Part shown: positions 15,872 to 26,300 of the stretch, in pieces
Position numbering within the stretch: the stretch's first letter is position 1
Layout of the letters: each line of letters begins with the position of its first letter
From: Blastococcus sp. PRF04-17
GTDB lineage: Bacteria > Actinomycetota > Actinomycetes > Mycobacteriales > Geodermatophilaceae
Reading direction: 5' to 3'
Length of the DNA stretch: 64,000 bases
NCBI RefSeq assembly: GCF_023016265.1
Contig: NZ_CP095412.1
Location: 2,108,001 to 2,172,000, forward strand
Made by a program: the position numbers and the translations under genes
The notes under the pieces: generated by a model
The model's database searches: none
Told to the model about the DNA's origin: nothing
What the model saw: the letters and a program-made list of their open reading frames with translations, nothing else

Positions 15872-16584
15872 GCCGGCCCTGCCTCGAGCCGGGCCTCCGG
15901 GCGGGGCCGGCCCGCCAGCGCCACCGCCACGACGGCGGCGATCACCTGCACGCCCGCAGGGACGAACGGCGTGAGGGCGAGCGCGACGGCAGCTCCGCCG
16001 ACCGCCACCCGCCGCTGCACGGCGGCCTCGGGGAACGACCGGCGCAGCCGCGGCCACAGCAGCGCGAGGAACGCCGCCGGGACGACGGCGTCCAGCGCCG
16101 CCCGGGCGGCACCGCCGAGGGCCGCCGCGCCCAGGGCACCGACGACCGTCGTGAGGTTCCACATCAGGAAGATCGAGGCACCGCCGGCGAGGAAGGCCAG
16201 CCGCGCCAGGGCGCGGTCCGGCGCGGCCAGCGCCAGCGCCGTCGTCTCGTCGATCACCCAGTGCGCCGTCCCGAACCGCCGGACGCCGCGCGGCCGCAAG
16301 AGCGGCACCAGGCGCACGCCGTAGACGGTGTTGCGGGTGCCGAGCAGCAGGGCGCTCCCCACGGCGGCCAGTGCGCTGCCGCCGGCCCCGAGCACTCCAA
16401 CCAGGGCGAACTGCGAGGCGCCGGTGAACATCAGCAGCGAGAGGGTCATCGCCTGCCAGACGTGCAGCCCGGCCGCGTCGGCGGCCGCCCCGAAGGCGGC
16501 GCCGTAGAGCCCGACCGCGACGCCGAGCCCGACGGCGTCCCGGAGCGTGGCCCGGCGGGCGGCGCTCGGGGCGGCGGAGGTCAC
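15868..16584 (-). CDS. azlC: AzlC-family branched-chain amino acid permease
   Basis: A 238-residue multi-spanning protein with the AzlC signature near the N-terminus (AAFGAAADAAGLHVWQAM, then the SLLMFTGASQFALVGVL segment) and RNTVYGVRL. It is the large subunit of the AzlCD exporter (YgaZ in E. coli). The GTG at 16584 starts the two-gene operon azlCD. No Lrp-type regulator is seen nearby. Confidence 0.87.
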   Translation of the reverse strand: MTSAAPSAARRATLRDAVGLGVAVGLYGAAFGAAADAAGLHVWQAMTLSLLMFTGASQFALVGVLGAGGSALAAVGSALLLGTRNTVYGVRLVPLLRPRGVRRFGTAHWVIDETTALALAAPDRALARLAFLAGGASIFLMWNLTTVVGALGAAALGGAARAALDAVVPAAFLALLWPRLRRSFPEAAVQRRVAVGGAAVALALTPFVPAGVQVIAAVVAVALAGRPRPEARLEAGPA

Positions 16585-16594
16585 CCGGCCGACC

Positions 16595-16708
16595 CTAGTG
16601 ACGCGGCCGGCGCCGCTTGCGGCGCGTCCGCCGGCGCGCGGCGAGTGCCCGGTCGAAGCGGTCCGACAGCTCGGAGTGCAGGGCGGGGGTGCAGTAGGGG
16701 ATGTCCAT
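16595..16708 (-). CDS. Possible 37-aa basic peptide
   Basis: A short frame (MDIPYCTPALHSELSDRFDR, then an Arg/Lys-rich tail ending RRKRRRPRH) in the 348-base space between azlC and mrp. A stretch of CAGGGCGA lies about 11 bases before the ATG, which is weak. The peptide looks structured at its N-terminus, but composition alone can create Arg-rich tails at this GC content. The remainder of the gap (16709-16932) should hold the mrp promoter; nothing else is recognisable there. Confidence 0.3.
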   Translation of the reverse strand: MDIPYCTPALHSELSDRFDRALAARRRTRRKRRRPRH

Positions 16709-16932
16709 GCGCCGACGGTCGCCCTGAGGCAGGCGGCTCGACATCGGTCGTCCGGGCAGTCCTGGCCACCGTCCGCCGGCTGAGGGCCTCAGGACTGCGC
16801 AGCAGATCACCTCTCCGGCGGGAGGCGCCGCCTGTGGCCCGCCGTACAGTGGCGGAGGGATCGAGAGAACCCCAGGTCGCCGCGCCTCGCGGTCGCGCAC
16901 CGGGTCCCCCGTCGAAGGAGACACACGCAACG

Positions 16933-18084
16933 ATGTCCGACACGCTGACCGGCTCGCCGGCGCTCGACGCCATCACCGCCGCTCTGGCCACCGTCCAGGA
17001 CCCGGAGATCAACCGCCCGCTCACCGAGCTGGGCATGGTCAAGGACGTGCAGATCGGTGCCGGCGGCGCGGTCCGCGTCGAGGTGTACCTGACCGTCGCC
17101 GGCTGCCCGATGCGCGAGACGATCACCAACCGCGTCACCCAGGCCGTGTCCGCCGTCCCCGGTGTGACCTCGGTGCAGGTCGGGCTCGACGTGATGAGCG
17201 ACGAGCAGCGTGCCGAGCTCCGCAAGACCGTGCGCGGCTCCGACACGGCCGAGCCGGTCATCCCCTTCGCCCAGCCCGGCTCCCTGACCCGCGTCTACGC
17301 GGTCGCGTCGGGCAAGGGCGGCGTCGGCAAGTCGTCGGTCACGGTGAACCTGGCGGCGGCGCTGGCCAAGCGGGGCCTGTCGGTCGGCGTCGTGGACGCC
17401 GACATCTACGGCCACTCGGTGCCCCGCATGCTGGGCGTGGACGACAAGCCCACCCAGGTCGACAACATGATCATGCCGCCGCAGTCCTACGGCGTGAAGG
17501 TCATCTCGATCGGCATGTTCACTCCCGGGAACACCCCGGTGGTCTGGCGCGGGCCGATGCTGCACCGCGCACTGCAGCAGTTCCTCGCCGACGTGTGGTG
17601 GGGCGACCTCGACGTCCTGCTGCTCGACCTGCCGCCCGGTACCGGTGACGTCGCGATCTCCATCGCCCAGCTGCTGCCGAACGCCGAGATCCTGGTGGTC
17701 ACCACGCCGCAGCTCGCCGCCGCCGAGGTGGCCGAGCGGGCCGGCGCGATCGCGACGCAGACCCATCAGCAGGTGGTCGGCGTCATCGAGAACATGTCGT
17801 GGCTCGAGCTGCCCGACGGCTCCCGCATGGAGGTCTTCGGCGCCGGTGGCGGCGAGGCCGTCTCCGACGCGCTGACCCGCACGCTCGGCGCCCGCGTGCC
17901 GCTGCTCGGCCAGATCCCGCTCGACACGCGGCTGCGCGAGGCCGGCGACGCCGGTGCGCCGATCGTGCTCGCCGAGCCCGACTCCCCCGCCGCGCAGGCG
18001 CTGGAGAAGGTCGCCGACGGGCTCGCCGTCCGCCAGCGGGGCCTGTCGGGCATGTCGCTCGGGCTGACGCCGGTCCGTCGATGA
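16933..18084 (+). CDS. mrp: Mrp/NBP35-type Fe-S cluster carrier ATPase
   Basis: A 383-residue protein with an N-terminal MIP18/DUF59 domain (~10-95, QDPEINRPLTELGMVKDV, AGCPM) and a C-terminal ParA/MinD-type ATPase with P-loop SGKGGVGKSS (126-135). ApbC/Mrp proteins bind and deliver Fe-S clusters to apoproteins. The C-terminal CxxC of many family members is not present, as in other actinobacterial forms I can recall only loosely. GAAGGAG precedes the ATG by 12 bases. The location next to tatB-htrA-rseA-sigE matches mycobacteria. Confidence 0.92.
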   Translation: MSDTLTGSPALDAITAALATVQDPEINRPLTELGMVKDVQIGAGGAVRVEVYLTVAGCPMRETITNRVTQAVSAVPGVTSVQVGLDVMSDEQRAELRKTVRGSDTAEPVIPFAQPGSLTRVYAVASGKGGVGKSSVTVNLAAALAKRGLSVGVVDADIYGHSVPRMLGVDDKPTQVDNMIMPPQSYGVKVISIGMFTPGNTPVVWRGPMLHRALQQFLADVWWGDLDVLLLDLPPGTGDVAISIAQLLPNAEILVVTTPQLAAAEVAERAGAIATQTHQQVVGVIENMSWLELPDGSRMEVFGAGGGEAVSDALTRTLGARVPLLGQIPLDTRLREAGDAGAPIVLAEPDSPAAQALEKVADGLAVRQRGLSGMSLGLTPVRR

Positions 18085-18554
18085 GCGACCTGCGGGTCTC
18101 CGACAGCATCACCGTCGACGCGCCCCCGTCGGTGGTGTTCGCGATCCTCGCCGACCCGACGCAGCATGCGCGCATCGACGGGTCGGGCTCGGTCGGGTCG
18201 GTGATCCAGGCGCCCGAGCGGATCACCGGCACGGGTCAGACGTTCACCGTGCGGATGAAGCTGTTCGGCGTCCCGTACCTGATCCGCAACCGGGTGGTCG
18301 AGTTCGAGCCCGACCGGCTGATCGCCTGGCGGCACTTCACCGCCAACCGGTGGCGCTACGAGCTGACAGCGACCGCCGACGGCGGGACGACGGTGACCGA
18401 GGCGTTCGACATGTCCCGGGCCGACCGGCTCACCACGGCCGTCGTGCGGGCGGCCAGGTTCCCCGAGCGCAACCGCGAGGGCATCGCCGGCACCCTGCAG
18501 CGCCTCAAGCAGGCCGCGGAGGCCGACGCGAAGAAGGCCGCGGGCCAGGCCTGA
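18081..18554 (+). CDS. SRPBCC (polyketide cyclase-like) protein
   Basis: A 157-residue START/SRPBCC-fold protein, beginning SDLRVSDSITVDAPPSVVFA, with the conserved LIAWRHF and VTEAFDMS strands, and a lysine/alanine-rich helical tail (LKQAAEADAKKAAGQA). The fold binds hydrophobic ligands in a deep pocket; no catalytic role can be assigned. The ATG overlaps the mrp stop (ATGA), so it is co-translated with mrp. Confidence 0.85.
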   Translation: MSDLRVSDSITVDAPPSVVFAILADPTQHARIDGSGSVGSVIQAPERITGTGQTFTVRMKLFGVPYLIRNRVVEFEPDRLIAWRHFTANRWRYELTATADGGTTVTEAFDMSRADRLTTAVVRAARFPERNREGIAGTLQRLKQAAEADAKKAAGQA

Positions 18555-18566
18555 CCAGCGGGGGCC

Positions 18567-18591
18567 GGAGGCTCCCCGAGGAGGGGCCTCC
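18567..18591. terminator. Hairpin after the mrp operon
   Basis: Stem GGAGG-(CT)-CCCC pairs with GGGG-CCTCC around the loop GAGGA, 12 bases after the SRPBCC stop. It lies between the convergent mrp operon and tatB. Confidence 0.55.
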
Positions 18592-18629
18592 AGGGCTCAG
18601 CTCATCGGGGGGACGGCTCGTGGATGCGG

Positions 18630-18648
18630 TGTCGCCCGGAGGGCGACA
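18630..18648. terminator. Hairpin after tatB
   Basis: A perfect eight-base stem, TGTCGCCC-GGA-GGGCGACA, ends two bases before the tatB stop codon as read on the plus strand. On the minus strand it directly follows the gene and probably ends the sigE-rseA-htrA-tatB transcript. Confidence 0.6.
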
Positions 18649-18650
18649 GA

Positions 18651-19001
18651 TCATGTCGCGTCGGGGTCGAACGGGGGCGGGGTCGCGGAGTCGCGGGGCC
18701 GGGCGACCGGCATCGCCGCCGCGGCCGGGCGCACGACGGGCTTGTCGTCCTCGTCCTCGAACAGCTGGCTGCGGATGAACGTCCTCGGGTGGTACTTGCG
18801 CAGGTCGAGGTCGCGCAGCTCGCCGAGATCGTCGCCGAGGGACTCGTTCATCTGCTCGCGGACGCCGGTGATCGCCGACCGCAGCTTCTTCAGGCCGGTC
18901 GCGGCGTCCTTGGCGAGGTGCGGCAGTCGTTCCGGACCGAAGATGAAGAGCGCGGCGAGCCCCAGGACGACGATCTCGCCCCAGCCGATCGAGTCGAACA
19001 C
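18651..19001 (-). CDS. tatB: Twin-arginine translocase subunit TatB
   Basis: A 116-residue single-span protein with an N-out hydrophobic helix (IGWGEIVVLGLAALFIFGPERLP), the FGPERLP hinge, an amphipathic helix (LAKDAATGLKKLRSAITG) and a variable acidic/proline tail. This is the TatB layout. It would form the substrate receptor with TatC, which is not in this window. It follows htrA as in Mycobacterium (sigE-rseA-htrA-tatB). Confidence 0.92.
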   Translation of the reverse strand: MFDSIGWGEIVVLGLAALFIFGPERLPHLAKDAATGLKKLRSAITGVREQMNESLGDDLGELRDLDLRKYHPRTFIRSQLFEDEDDKPVVRPAAAAMPVARPRDSATPPPFDPDAT

Positions 19002-19010
19002 CGGTCCAGG

Positions 19011-20444
19011 TTAGGCCTGGTCCAGGGTGGCCTCGAACTCCTGCGACCGCCCGCCGCGCACGACCTCGACGGTGATGGTGTCACCCGGGTCGTGGCGGTC
19101 GACGGCGACGACGAGCTCCTCGGAGCTGCCCACGGGCTCGCCCTGGACGGCGATGACGACGTCCTGCTCCCGCAGCCCGGCCTCGTCGGCGGCGCTGCCC
19201 GGCTCCACGTTCAGCACGAGCGCGCCGTCGCGGGTGCCGTCGGTGACCGAGCGGGTCTGCACCCCGAGCGAGGCGTGCACCGCCTCGCCGGTGGCGATCA
19301 GCTGCTCGGCGATGTCGCGCACCGTGTCGATCGGGATGGCGAACCCTAGGCCGACGCTGCCACCGCCCACCGACGCGATCGCCGTGTTGATGCCGATGAC
19401 CGCACCGCTGGCGTCGACCAGCGCGCCGCCGGAGTTGCCGGGGTTGATCGGGGCGTCGGTCTGCACGGCGCTGATGACCGCGTTGGTGTCGCTGCCCTCG
19501 CCGGCCAGGCGGACGGGCCGGTTCAGTGCGCTGACGATGCCGCTGGTGACGGTGCCGGCGAGGCCGAGGGGCGAGCCGATGGCCACCACCGGGTCGCCGA
19601 CGACGACGTCGTCGGAGTTGCCCAGGGCGGCGCCCACCAGACCCGGCTTCTCGACCTTGAGGACGGCGATGTCGCTGGCCGGGTCGCGGCCGACGATGCG
19701 GGCGGCCGAGCCGCTGCCGTCGGAGAACACGGCGCGGATCTCGGCGCCCTGGACGCCGTCGGCCCCGGACACCACGTGGTTGTTGGTGACGATGTAGCCC
19801 TGGTCGCCGTCGACGACGACGCCGGAGCCGGTCGCGCCGGCCTGCCCGACGCGCACCTCGATCGACACGACGGCGGGCATGACCTTGGCGGCGATGTCGG
19901 ACACCGAGCCCGGTTCGCGCGTGACGCCGGGGTCGACCTCGGAGAGCCGGGTGCCGGGTGCGAGCAGCGGCGTCTCGTCCTGGGTCTTCGTCAGGTACCA
20001 GCCGGCGCCACCGCCGACGGCGGCGACCAGGAGGACCGCCAGCAGCCCGAGCACCCAGAGCCGGACGGACAGGTCGCGCACCCGCAGCTTCTTGCGGCCC
20101 TTGGGGTCGACGACGATCGGCCCGGGCTGGACCTCCTCGTCGTACACCGCCGGAGCGCCGAGACCGGCAGGCGCGTACGGGTCGCGCCAGGGGTCGGAGC
20201 GCGCGTCCGGCTTCCACCACGGGCCGGTCGCCGTGCGACGCCGTCCCGGTCGGCCGCCGGGTGGCTCCTGGAGGCCTCGCTGCCCGGTGGCCGCGGGTCC
20301 GAAGGCGCGCAGCAGGGCCTCGGCCGGAGGGGGCGGCACGGGGCGCGGCGGCGGGGTGGGCCGGCCGTCGGCGAAGCCGCCGGCCACCGACTCCGGTCGG
20401 CCAAACGCGGCCTGCTGCCCGGGTGACGGGCGCGGCGCCGACAC
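19011..20444 (-). CDS. htrA: HtrA/DegP-type membrane-anchored serine protease
   Basis: A trypsin-like protease with a long proline-rich cytoplasmic N-terminus, one transmembrane helix (~129-149, LWVLGLLAVLLVAAVGGGAGW), an extracytoplasmic protease domain and a C-terminal PDZ domain (~385-475). The triad is H223 (TNNHVVSG), D258 (DPASDIAVL) and S338 (NPGNSGGAL). The GTG at 20444 gives 477 residues. The frame continues upstream to a CTG at 20531 that overlaps the rseA stop and would add 29 residues ([10 protein letters not shown]). In mycobacteria this protease degrades envelope substrates within the SigE regulon. Confidence 0.92.
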   Translation of the reverse strand: MSAPRPSPGQQAAFGRPESVAGGFADGRPTPPPRPVPPPPAEALLRAFGPAATGQRGLQEPPGGRPGRRRTATGPWWKPDARSDPWRDPYAPAGLGAPAVYDEEVQPGPIVVDPKGRKKLRVRDLSVRLWVLGLLAVLLVAAVGGGAGWYLTKTQDETPLLAPGTRLSEVDPGVTREPGSVSDIAAKVMPAVVSIEVRVGQAGATGSGVVVDGDQGYIVTNNHVVSGADGVQGAEIRAVFSDGSGSAARIVGRDPASDIAVLKVEKPGLVGAALGNSDDVVVGDPVVAIGSPLGLAGTVTSGIVSALNRPVRLAGEGSDTNAVISAVQTDAPINPGNSGGALVDASGAVIGINTAIASVGGGSVGLGFAIPIDTVRDIAEQLIATGEAVHASLGVQTRSVTDGTRDGALVLNVEPGSAADEAGLREQDVVIAVQGEPVGSSEELVVAVDRHDPGDTITVEVVRGGRSQEFEATLDQA

Positions 20445-20527
20445 CGGGCGCGGAGCGAGCCGGTCGGGGACGTCGGCGAAGGGGCCCTCGGATCCGGCCG
20501 GCCGGGCGAACTGGCTCTCGGAGTCGC

Positions 20528-21112
20528 TCAGGGGGTCCCGCCCGTCACCGTGGAGTTCGTGCCGATGGTCACGGTGCGCACGATCGGCGGCACGACCTGG
20601 GTGTGCTGCTCGGGCGACGTGCCGGCGACGGGGCCCGACGGCAGGCGGCCCGTGCCGGGCGCGCCGTCGGCCGGGAGGCTCAGCGCCAGGGCGGTCACGC
20701 CGGCACCGAGACCGATCAGGGTGCCGGCGAGTCCACGGCGCAGCCAGCGGGCGTGGTCGGGGCGCTGCGGGCGCTCCTCGGGATGCAGGTCGACCGACCA
20801 GGAGCCGGTGGCGCCCTGCACGGTCAGCTGGTCACGGCCGGCGGTGAGCGTGCCCATGCCGCCGCCGCCCTGGCCCGGGACGTCGGCGGTGAAGGGGATG
20901 GCGCAGAGCCGCGACATGAGGTCACCGGGCACGTCGACGTCCCGGGTGCGGTGCAGCGCCTCCTTGGCCTCGCGCTGGGCCTGCACGGCCATGCGGCACT
21001 GCAGGCAGCCGGAGAGGTGCCGGGCCGCGCGGTTCGCCGGGCCGGCCTCGAGCTCCCCGTCGACGAGGGCGGCGATCGCCTCCTGCGCCAGGTGGCTCTC
21101 GGGAATGCTCAT
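20528..21112 (-). CDS. rseA: Zinc-binding anti-sigma factor RseA
   Basis: A 194-residue regulator with an N-terminal ZAS anti-sigma domain holding the HxxxCxxC signature (H32, C36, C39 in HLSGCLQC) and an acidic GELEAG loop. The C-terminal half has one hydrophobic stretch ([18 protein letters not shown]) that may anchor it in the membrane. It should sequester SigE until redox or envelope stress releases it. ATGA overlap with sigE keeps the pair in stoichiometric balance. Confidence 0.9.
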   Translation of the reverse strand: MSIPESHLAQEAIAALVDGELEAGPANRAARHLSGCLQCRMAVQAQREAKEALHRTRDVDVPGDLMSRLCAIPFTADVPGQGGGGMGTLTAGRDQLTVQGATGSWSVDLHPEERPQRPDHARWLRRGLAGTLIGLGAGVTALALSLPADGAPGTGRLPSGPVAGTSPEQHTQVVPPIVRTVTIGTNSTVTGGTP

Positions 21113-21660
21113 GCCGTGCCCTCCGCGGGAACGGCCCGGCGGGGCGCCAGGTGGGCCAGCGCCTCGCGCAGCTGCACGCGGCCGCGGTGGATGCGGCTGC
21201 GGACGGTGCCGAGCTTGATGCCGAGGGTGGCCGCGATCTCCTCGTAGGTGAGGCCCTCGATGTCGCAGAGGACGACGGCGACACGGAACTCCGGCGAGAG
21301 CGCGTCGAGCGCCGCCTGCACCTGCGGGTCGAGGTGGGTGTCGGCGTAGACCTGCTCCGGGCTGGGCGAGGTGCCGGGCAGCCGCTCGGTGTCCTCGGGC
21401 AGGGCGTCGAAGCGGATCCGCTGGCGGCGCCGCACCATGTCGAGGAACAGGTTCGTCGTGATGCGATGCAGCCAGCCCTCGAAGGTGCCGGGCGAGAAGT
21501 CGGCCAGCGACCGGAACACGCGGACGAACGTCTCTTGCGTCAGGTCCTCGGCGTCCTGGGGGTTGCCCGACAGCCGGTAGGCGAGGCGGTACACGCGGGC
21601 GGAGTGGTCGCGGACGACCTGCTCCCACGTGGGGGCCACCCAGACGTCGGCTTCGGACAC
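21109..21660 (-). CDS. sigE: ECF RNA polymerase sigma factor SigE
   Basis: A 183-residue group IV sigma factor. Region 2 is [20 protein letters not shown] with the -10 helix [21 protein letters not shown] variable linker follows, then region 4 ([20 protein letters not shown], with the [26 protein letters not shown]). The GTG at 21660 has AGG five bases before it. The frame stays open upstream, and mycobacterial SigE is known for alternative longer starts, so an extended isoform is possible. It is divergent from a methyltransferase, as Rv1220c is to sigE. Confidence 0.9.
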   Translation of the reverse strand: MSEADVWVAPTWEQVVRDHSARVYRLAYRLSGNPQDAEDLTQETFVRVFRSLADFSPGTFEGWLHRITTNLFLDMVRRRQRIRFDALPEDTERLPGTSPSPEQVYADTHLDPQVQAALDALSPEFRVAVVLCDIEGLTYEEIAATLGIKLGTVRSRIHRGRVQLREALAHLAPRRAVPAEGTA

Positions 21661-21830
21661 ACCTACAGGATCGCAGACGGGCGCGTCCGGAGCCTCCCCG
21701 ACGTGGGGAGGGCGAACGGCATCGGCTGGCGTCTGTCGCACGAAACGATCAACGGGCGGGATCGGCACCGGTGTTCCCGGTGCGAGCGTCTCGCAGGAAA
21801 CCCACAGGAACCACCCACTACCCTCGCCCG

Positions 21831-22453
21831 GTGAGCAGCGCCGACTACGCCGACCGGTTCGCGGTCGAGTCGGAGGCGATGGTGGCCGCGCGCGAGCGGG
21901 CGCTCGCCCTCTCCGGCGCTCCCCGGTGGCCCCGTCGGTCGGGGCGGCGCTCGCCGTGCTCGCCGCCGGCGCCGGCGCGCGGGCTGTGGTCTCGATCGGC
22001 AGCGGCGGCGGCCTGGCCGGCCTGTGGCTGCTGCGCGGCATGCGCGCCGACGGCGTCCTCACCGCGCTCGACTCCGATCCCGAGCAGTTGCGCGCGGTCC
22101 GCACGGCGTTCGCCGACGCCGGCGTCGCGCCGAGCCGCGCGCGGCTGATCTTCGGCACGCCCGCCGAGGTGCTCCCCCGGCTCTCGCCCGGCGCCTACGA
22201 CCTCGTCGTCTGCGCCGGACCGCCGCGCGAGTACGCACCCCATGTGCCCGGGCTGCTCGAGCTGATCCGGGTGGGCGGCTCGCTGGTCTGCCACGGCCTG
22301 CTCGAGGGCGGCCGGATCAGCGACCGCACGGTCCGCGACCCGCAGACCGTCGCCTGGCGGGAGATCTCCCGGACGATCAAGGACGACGAGACGCTGCTCG
22401 CCGCCGTCCTCCCCCTCGGCGCCGGACTCCTGCTCGCCACCAAGCGCGACTGA
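21831..22453 (+). CDS. Class I SAM-dependent O-methyltransferase (frameshifted)
   Basis: Homologous in layout and position to mycobacterial Rv1220c. The first 30 residues ([20 protein letters not shown]...LALSGAP) are in one frame and the rest ([40 protein letters not shown]) in another. Adding one C to the CCCC run at 21921-21924 restores one 207-residue protein and makes the length divisible by three. The SAM-binding GSGGG loop and acidic D of TALD are present. Read as a sequence-level deletion and not as gene decay. The target of methylation is unknown. Confidence 0.8.
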
Positions 22454-22590
22454 CTCCGGTTCGCAAGAACGAGAAGTATCGGCCTATGCGCCAGCGACGG
22501 ACACGAGCCAAACAGAAATCGCCGATCTCAACTCTGCCGCCATTCCAAGATAAAGCCAGGCGTCCGCCCTGCGTCAGCTACGGATGCACC

Positions 22591-23300
22591 CTAGCCCCAT
22601 GGTTCTGCGAGCCCACTCGGCGGAATCATAAGAGACGCCATCGCCAGTTGTGAATCCGATGGCTCGTAAGACCGCGCGAGCAAGCGGAGAACACGTGCTG
22701 CCTCCTTCGGCTGAACGCGCCCGCCGACCAGGAAGAGCAACAACGCCTCCCGTTCGACTAGGTTCGCAAGCCGGTCCAAGCCGACAAGGGGGGCGCCGAT
22801 TCGCTTCGCGCAACAGTCATACCCAAGAAAAAGGAATCTAGAGTACAGAACGGCTCATGATGACCAAAGCTGAAGTAGTCCGTGATGTCATCGCGATTGA
22901 CAATTTCAGGGAAGATTCTAGCCAGGTCCGGTCCGTCGATATTCGGGTCGGCGAATTCCAAGTCTAGGAGACTTGCATCCCCCAGCATCCTTGCATCCTC
23001 AAACTTTTCGTCTTCGTATTCATGGACGATAGGAAGCCGAGATAATATCCAACGGATCTGATAATCCAGGTCGGGCATCACAGTCCACAAGACTCCTCTT
23101 TCCTGCACAGGTGCAAGGGACCACAAAGATGAACTGGATTTCCTTAAGAGGTATTGCAGGACGACGCCTTTTCCGCCTCCCGATATCAGGCAGGCTGCGA
23201 GGATGTCCGAGACCGCCACCGCCCCGTCTGGGGAACGACCTAGCACGCTCCAGAACGTTCGATCGAGCCCAGCCCCATTCTCAGCCACAGGACTCACCAC
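22591..23300 (-). CDS. Putative immunity protein for the RHS toxin (frameshifted)
   Basis: No known family recognised. The protein is acidic (HEYEDEKFEDARMLGDASLLDLEFADPNIDG), as immunity proteins often are. The GTG start at 23300 (or 23297) overlaps the RHS stop, so it is co-translated with the toxin tip. The frame stops early at 22758; adding one base to the six-base run at 22788-22793 continues it as LVGLDRLANLVEREALLLFL to 22591, about 236 residues. A second missing base near 22665 could give a different end at 22574. The DNA is much less GC-rich than the genome (26 G+C of 60 in 22861-22920), a sign of horizontal origin. Confidence 0.6.
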
Positions 23301-26300
23301 CCCTTTCGTAGCCGGTATGGCCCCTTGTGGACCTTATGCGGGGCGTTATGCACATAGAATCGGGGTCCATTGTGATTCCCGCCGACCTTGTACCCCTTGT
23401 CTCCCGGCTTGTACCCCCTATTCATAATCCGAAGCTGCTGACCGTTCCCCTTGAGACTCGGGTGCTTATAGAGATTGCCGAAACCATCCTTCGATGGCTT
23501 CCAATGGATAAACCCCTGCTTCTTTGCCAGGCGCGTCACTTGTCGAGCGCTCAAACCGACATACTTGGCTGGATGTGCGAATATATGCGGGACTTTGCCC
23601 TGGAACGACTTGGCTTCACGAGCTAGTTTGGCCGCCTTGATGGCCGGACCAGCGAACTTGACCGCGGCTACTGCCAGACCTCCCCCGACCGCAGCTATGG
23701 CGATGGTAGCCGTCATCTGAAGGGCTTTACTCTTGTTGCCGGTCACCGCGTAGGCGCCAGCGGAAATCGCAGCCGCAGCCACCCCGATCGGTCCCGGAAT
23801 AATAGAGGCTAATTCGGCGACCTTGGCGACCTTCTTGGCCACCTTCTTGACGAGCTTCTTGAACCAGCCCCATTGGCCGTCGAGATCGCTGCAGTTGACT
23901 GGGTCGCCCGAGCAGTAGTCGTAGGCAGTGGTGTTGCCGCCCGGGACGGGGTCGCGCGACCAGAAGCGACCGGTCGCCGGGTCGTAGAGCCGGACGCCCA
24001 TGAGGATCACTCCGGCGAGGGCGTCGGCCGAGCGCTGCGCCGCGCCGAGCCAGCCGTAGCGGCCGTCCTTGCCGGGCGCCTGCCCGTTGCGTACAACCGC
24101 CTTGCCGGTGGTCAGGTCGGTCGGGTTGCCGAACTCGTCAGCGGCCTGCTGCCGGACCTCATCCCAAGCCGCCTCGGTTTCCTCCTCGTGAATCGGCAGC
24201 GTGGTCATCACGTCGCCGTGCAGGTCGATCAGCTGCAGCTCTACGCCGCCGGTCTTGCCGGTCTCCGCCGCCAGATTGCCGTCGAGCCCGTCGACGTAAC
24301 GGGTGATCTCGGTGTCTAGGGAGGCATCCTCAACGATCCACGAAGGAGCGTCGGAGTCCGAGTCGTAGTGGTTGACCTTGGTGACGGCCTCCTGCCACGC
24401 AGGCACACCGTCGGCTCCGGCAGCCCATGCCTCGTTGCTGTACGAGGCGAACCGGCCGAGCGCATCCAGGGTCCAGGTCTGCCGGGCCACGCCGGCGATC
24501 TCCTGGGAGCGGATCAGGTCGTTGGCGTAGTACGCGTTACGGACCGTCGCGCCCGGGCTTCCGCGAACAGGAGCCGTGGTGATTCGCCCGAGGGGGTCGT
24601 AAACCCACGCGCCGGCATCGACCGTCGACTCGGTCACCAGCCGGTCCGCGGTGTCATAGGCGTAGGTGACCGACGACGCCGGCTGATCAGGCGTCGACGG
24701 GTCCACGCACGTCGACGTGGCGGACACGGCGGTCGTCAGCGCCGTACGGCGGTCCCGGTCGTCATAGGCATAACGGCGCCACGTGCACGTGGTGGTGTCA
24801 TCGTGGACCGCGTCCTGCACGTCGGTGAGCCGCCCAGCGCGTCGTAGGTGTAGCGCTTGCTGGCCGCCGGCGTCGTATGGGTGACCATCTGCCCGGCGCT
24901 GTTCTCCACCGCCGACGACGAGGAGATGACCTCCTCGTCCGAGGTCCGCACGTACGTCCGCGACGTCGGTGTCCGGTTGGCGTCGTGTCCGATTCGCAGT
25001 TCCAGGCCGCCGGGCAGCGTCTGCTTCTCGACCTGACCATCCGGGCCGTACTCGGCCGACAGCGTCCCGGCAACCGAGTCGGTCACGGACGTCACGAAGC
25101 CGCGCGGCTCCTCGTCACGGTTGTAGTGGAACGTCGTCGATCCGGCGTTGTCGGTGACCGTCTTGGGCCTTCCGAGTTCGTCGAAGACTGTCGTGGTGAC
25201 GCCCTCGTTGCCGTCCTCGTACCGCGTCATTCGACCGAGCCGGTCGAAGGTCTTGCTCACCGTCGAGACGACCGCGCCCGCCGCGTCATGCGCCTCGATG
25301 ACGGTCACATCACCCGACGTCGGGTCGTACTTGTTCACCGTCTTCAACAGCGGCGCCGCCGCAGTTCCCGCCCCGCTGGCGGACATCGACACCGACGTTA
25401 CCCGGTCGGCGGCGTCGTACTCCGTGGTCGTCGTGCGCGACTGCGTGACCGTCTCACCGTTGACCGGCCCGGTGGCCGACTCGGTGACCGAGACGATGGA
25501 TCCGTAGCGGTTGTAGGCGGTGACCTGCTTGACCGGCAGGTTGGTGGCCATGCGCCCCGAGTCGTGCCCCTCCACCTGGCCGGCGACGTCGCTGAGGCAC
25601 GGCAGACCGGCGTAGACGGGCTTGTTACCGCACTCCGGCCGGGCCGGCTGGGCGCCGGCTGTGTAATAGAACGCCCGGTTGGTGCTCGCACCGGTTGAGC
25701 CCGTCCGTCGAGACTCGACCACACGACCTTGGTCGTCGTAGCGGACGAACGCCTGCAAGCCCACCCCGCCTTCACCTGCGTCGAAGGTGACGACGGTCGG
25801 CTGCCCCCTCTTCCACCCGGACGTCGGCCCGAGCGGCGAGGCGCCGTCGATCGGGTCGTAGCCGTTCTTGGTGACCTCCACGTCCAGTAGCTGCTCCGGC
25901 TCACTGCCAGGCACGAGCAGCGCGTCGGTCTGGGTCGTGACGAGGTGGTAGGCGAAGCCGTCGGGCTTGCCCTCGTCGTAGGCGTACGTCGTGACGTCGT
26001 GAACGAGTTGCAGGTCATCGGGGTTGTTTCCGATGGCCAGCTTCAGCAAGGGGCCGCGCTGACGCAGGAGGTCGAGCCCTCGTGGCCCGTAGGTCCTGTA
26101 CGTCGACAGCGCCTCTGCCCGTGCGACGGTGTCGGCCCCGATCTCCTGCGGCGACAGATCGGGCAGTGTCATCGCGCCGAGGGCCACGAGTCGGTTCGTC
26201 GCATCGAGTGACCGGACGACGTTGCCGTACTGGTCGTACTCCGCGGTGTCGATGTACCCGGCCGGCGAAGCGTCCGGACCCGACGGAGTCGCCGTGTTCA

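Noticed and set aside
21805-21833. GGAAC near the methyltransferase start as a SigE-type -35 element
   Set aside because: Spacing to any GTT-like -10 is wrong, so the match is not above chance.
22650-22841. A 63-codon plus-strand frame opposite the immunity gene
   Set aside because: No ribosome site and no similarity; it is antisense to the tail of the repaired immunity protein.
23294-23640. Assigning the RHS tip to EndoU, HNH or a numbered Ntox family
   Set aside because: The signature residues of those families could not be placed with confidence by eye, so no family is named.
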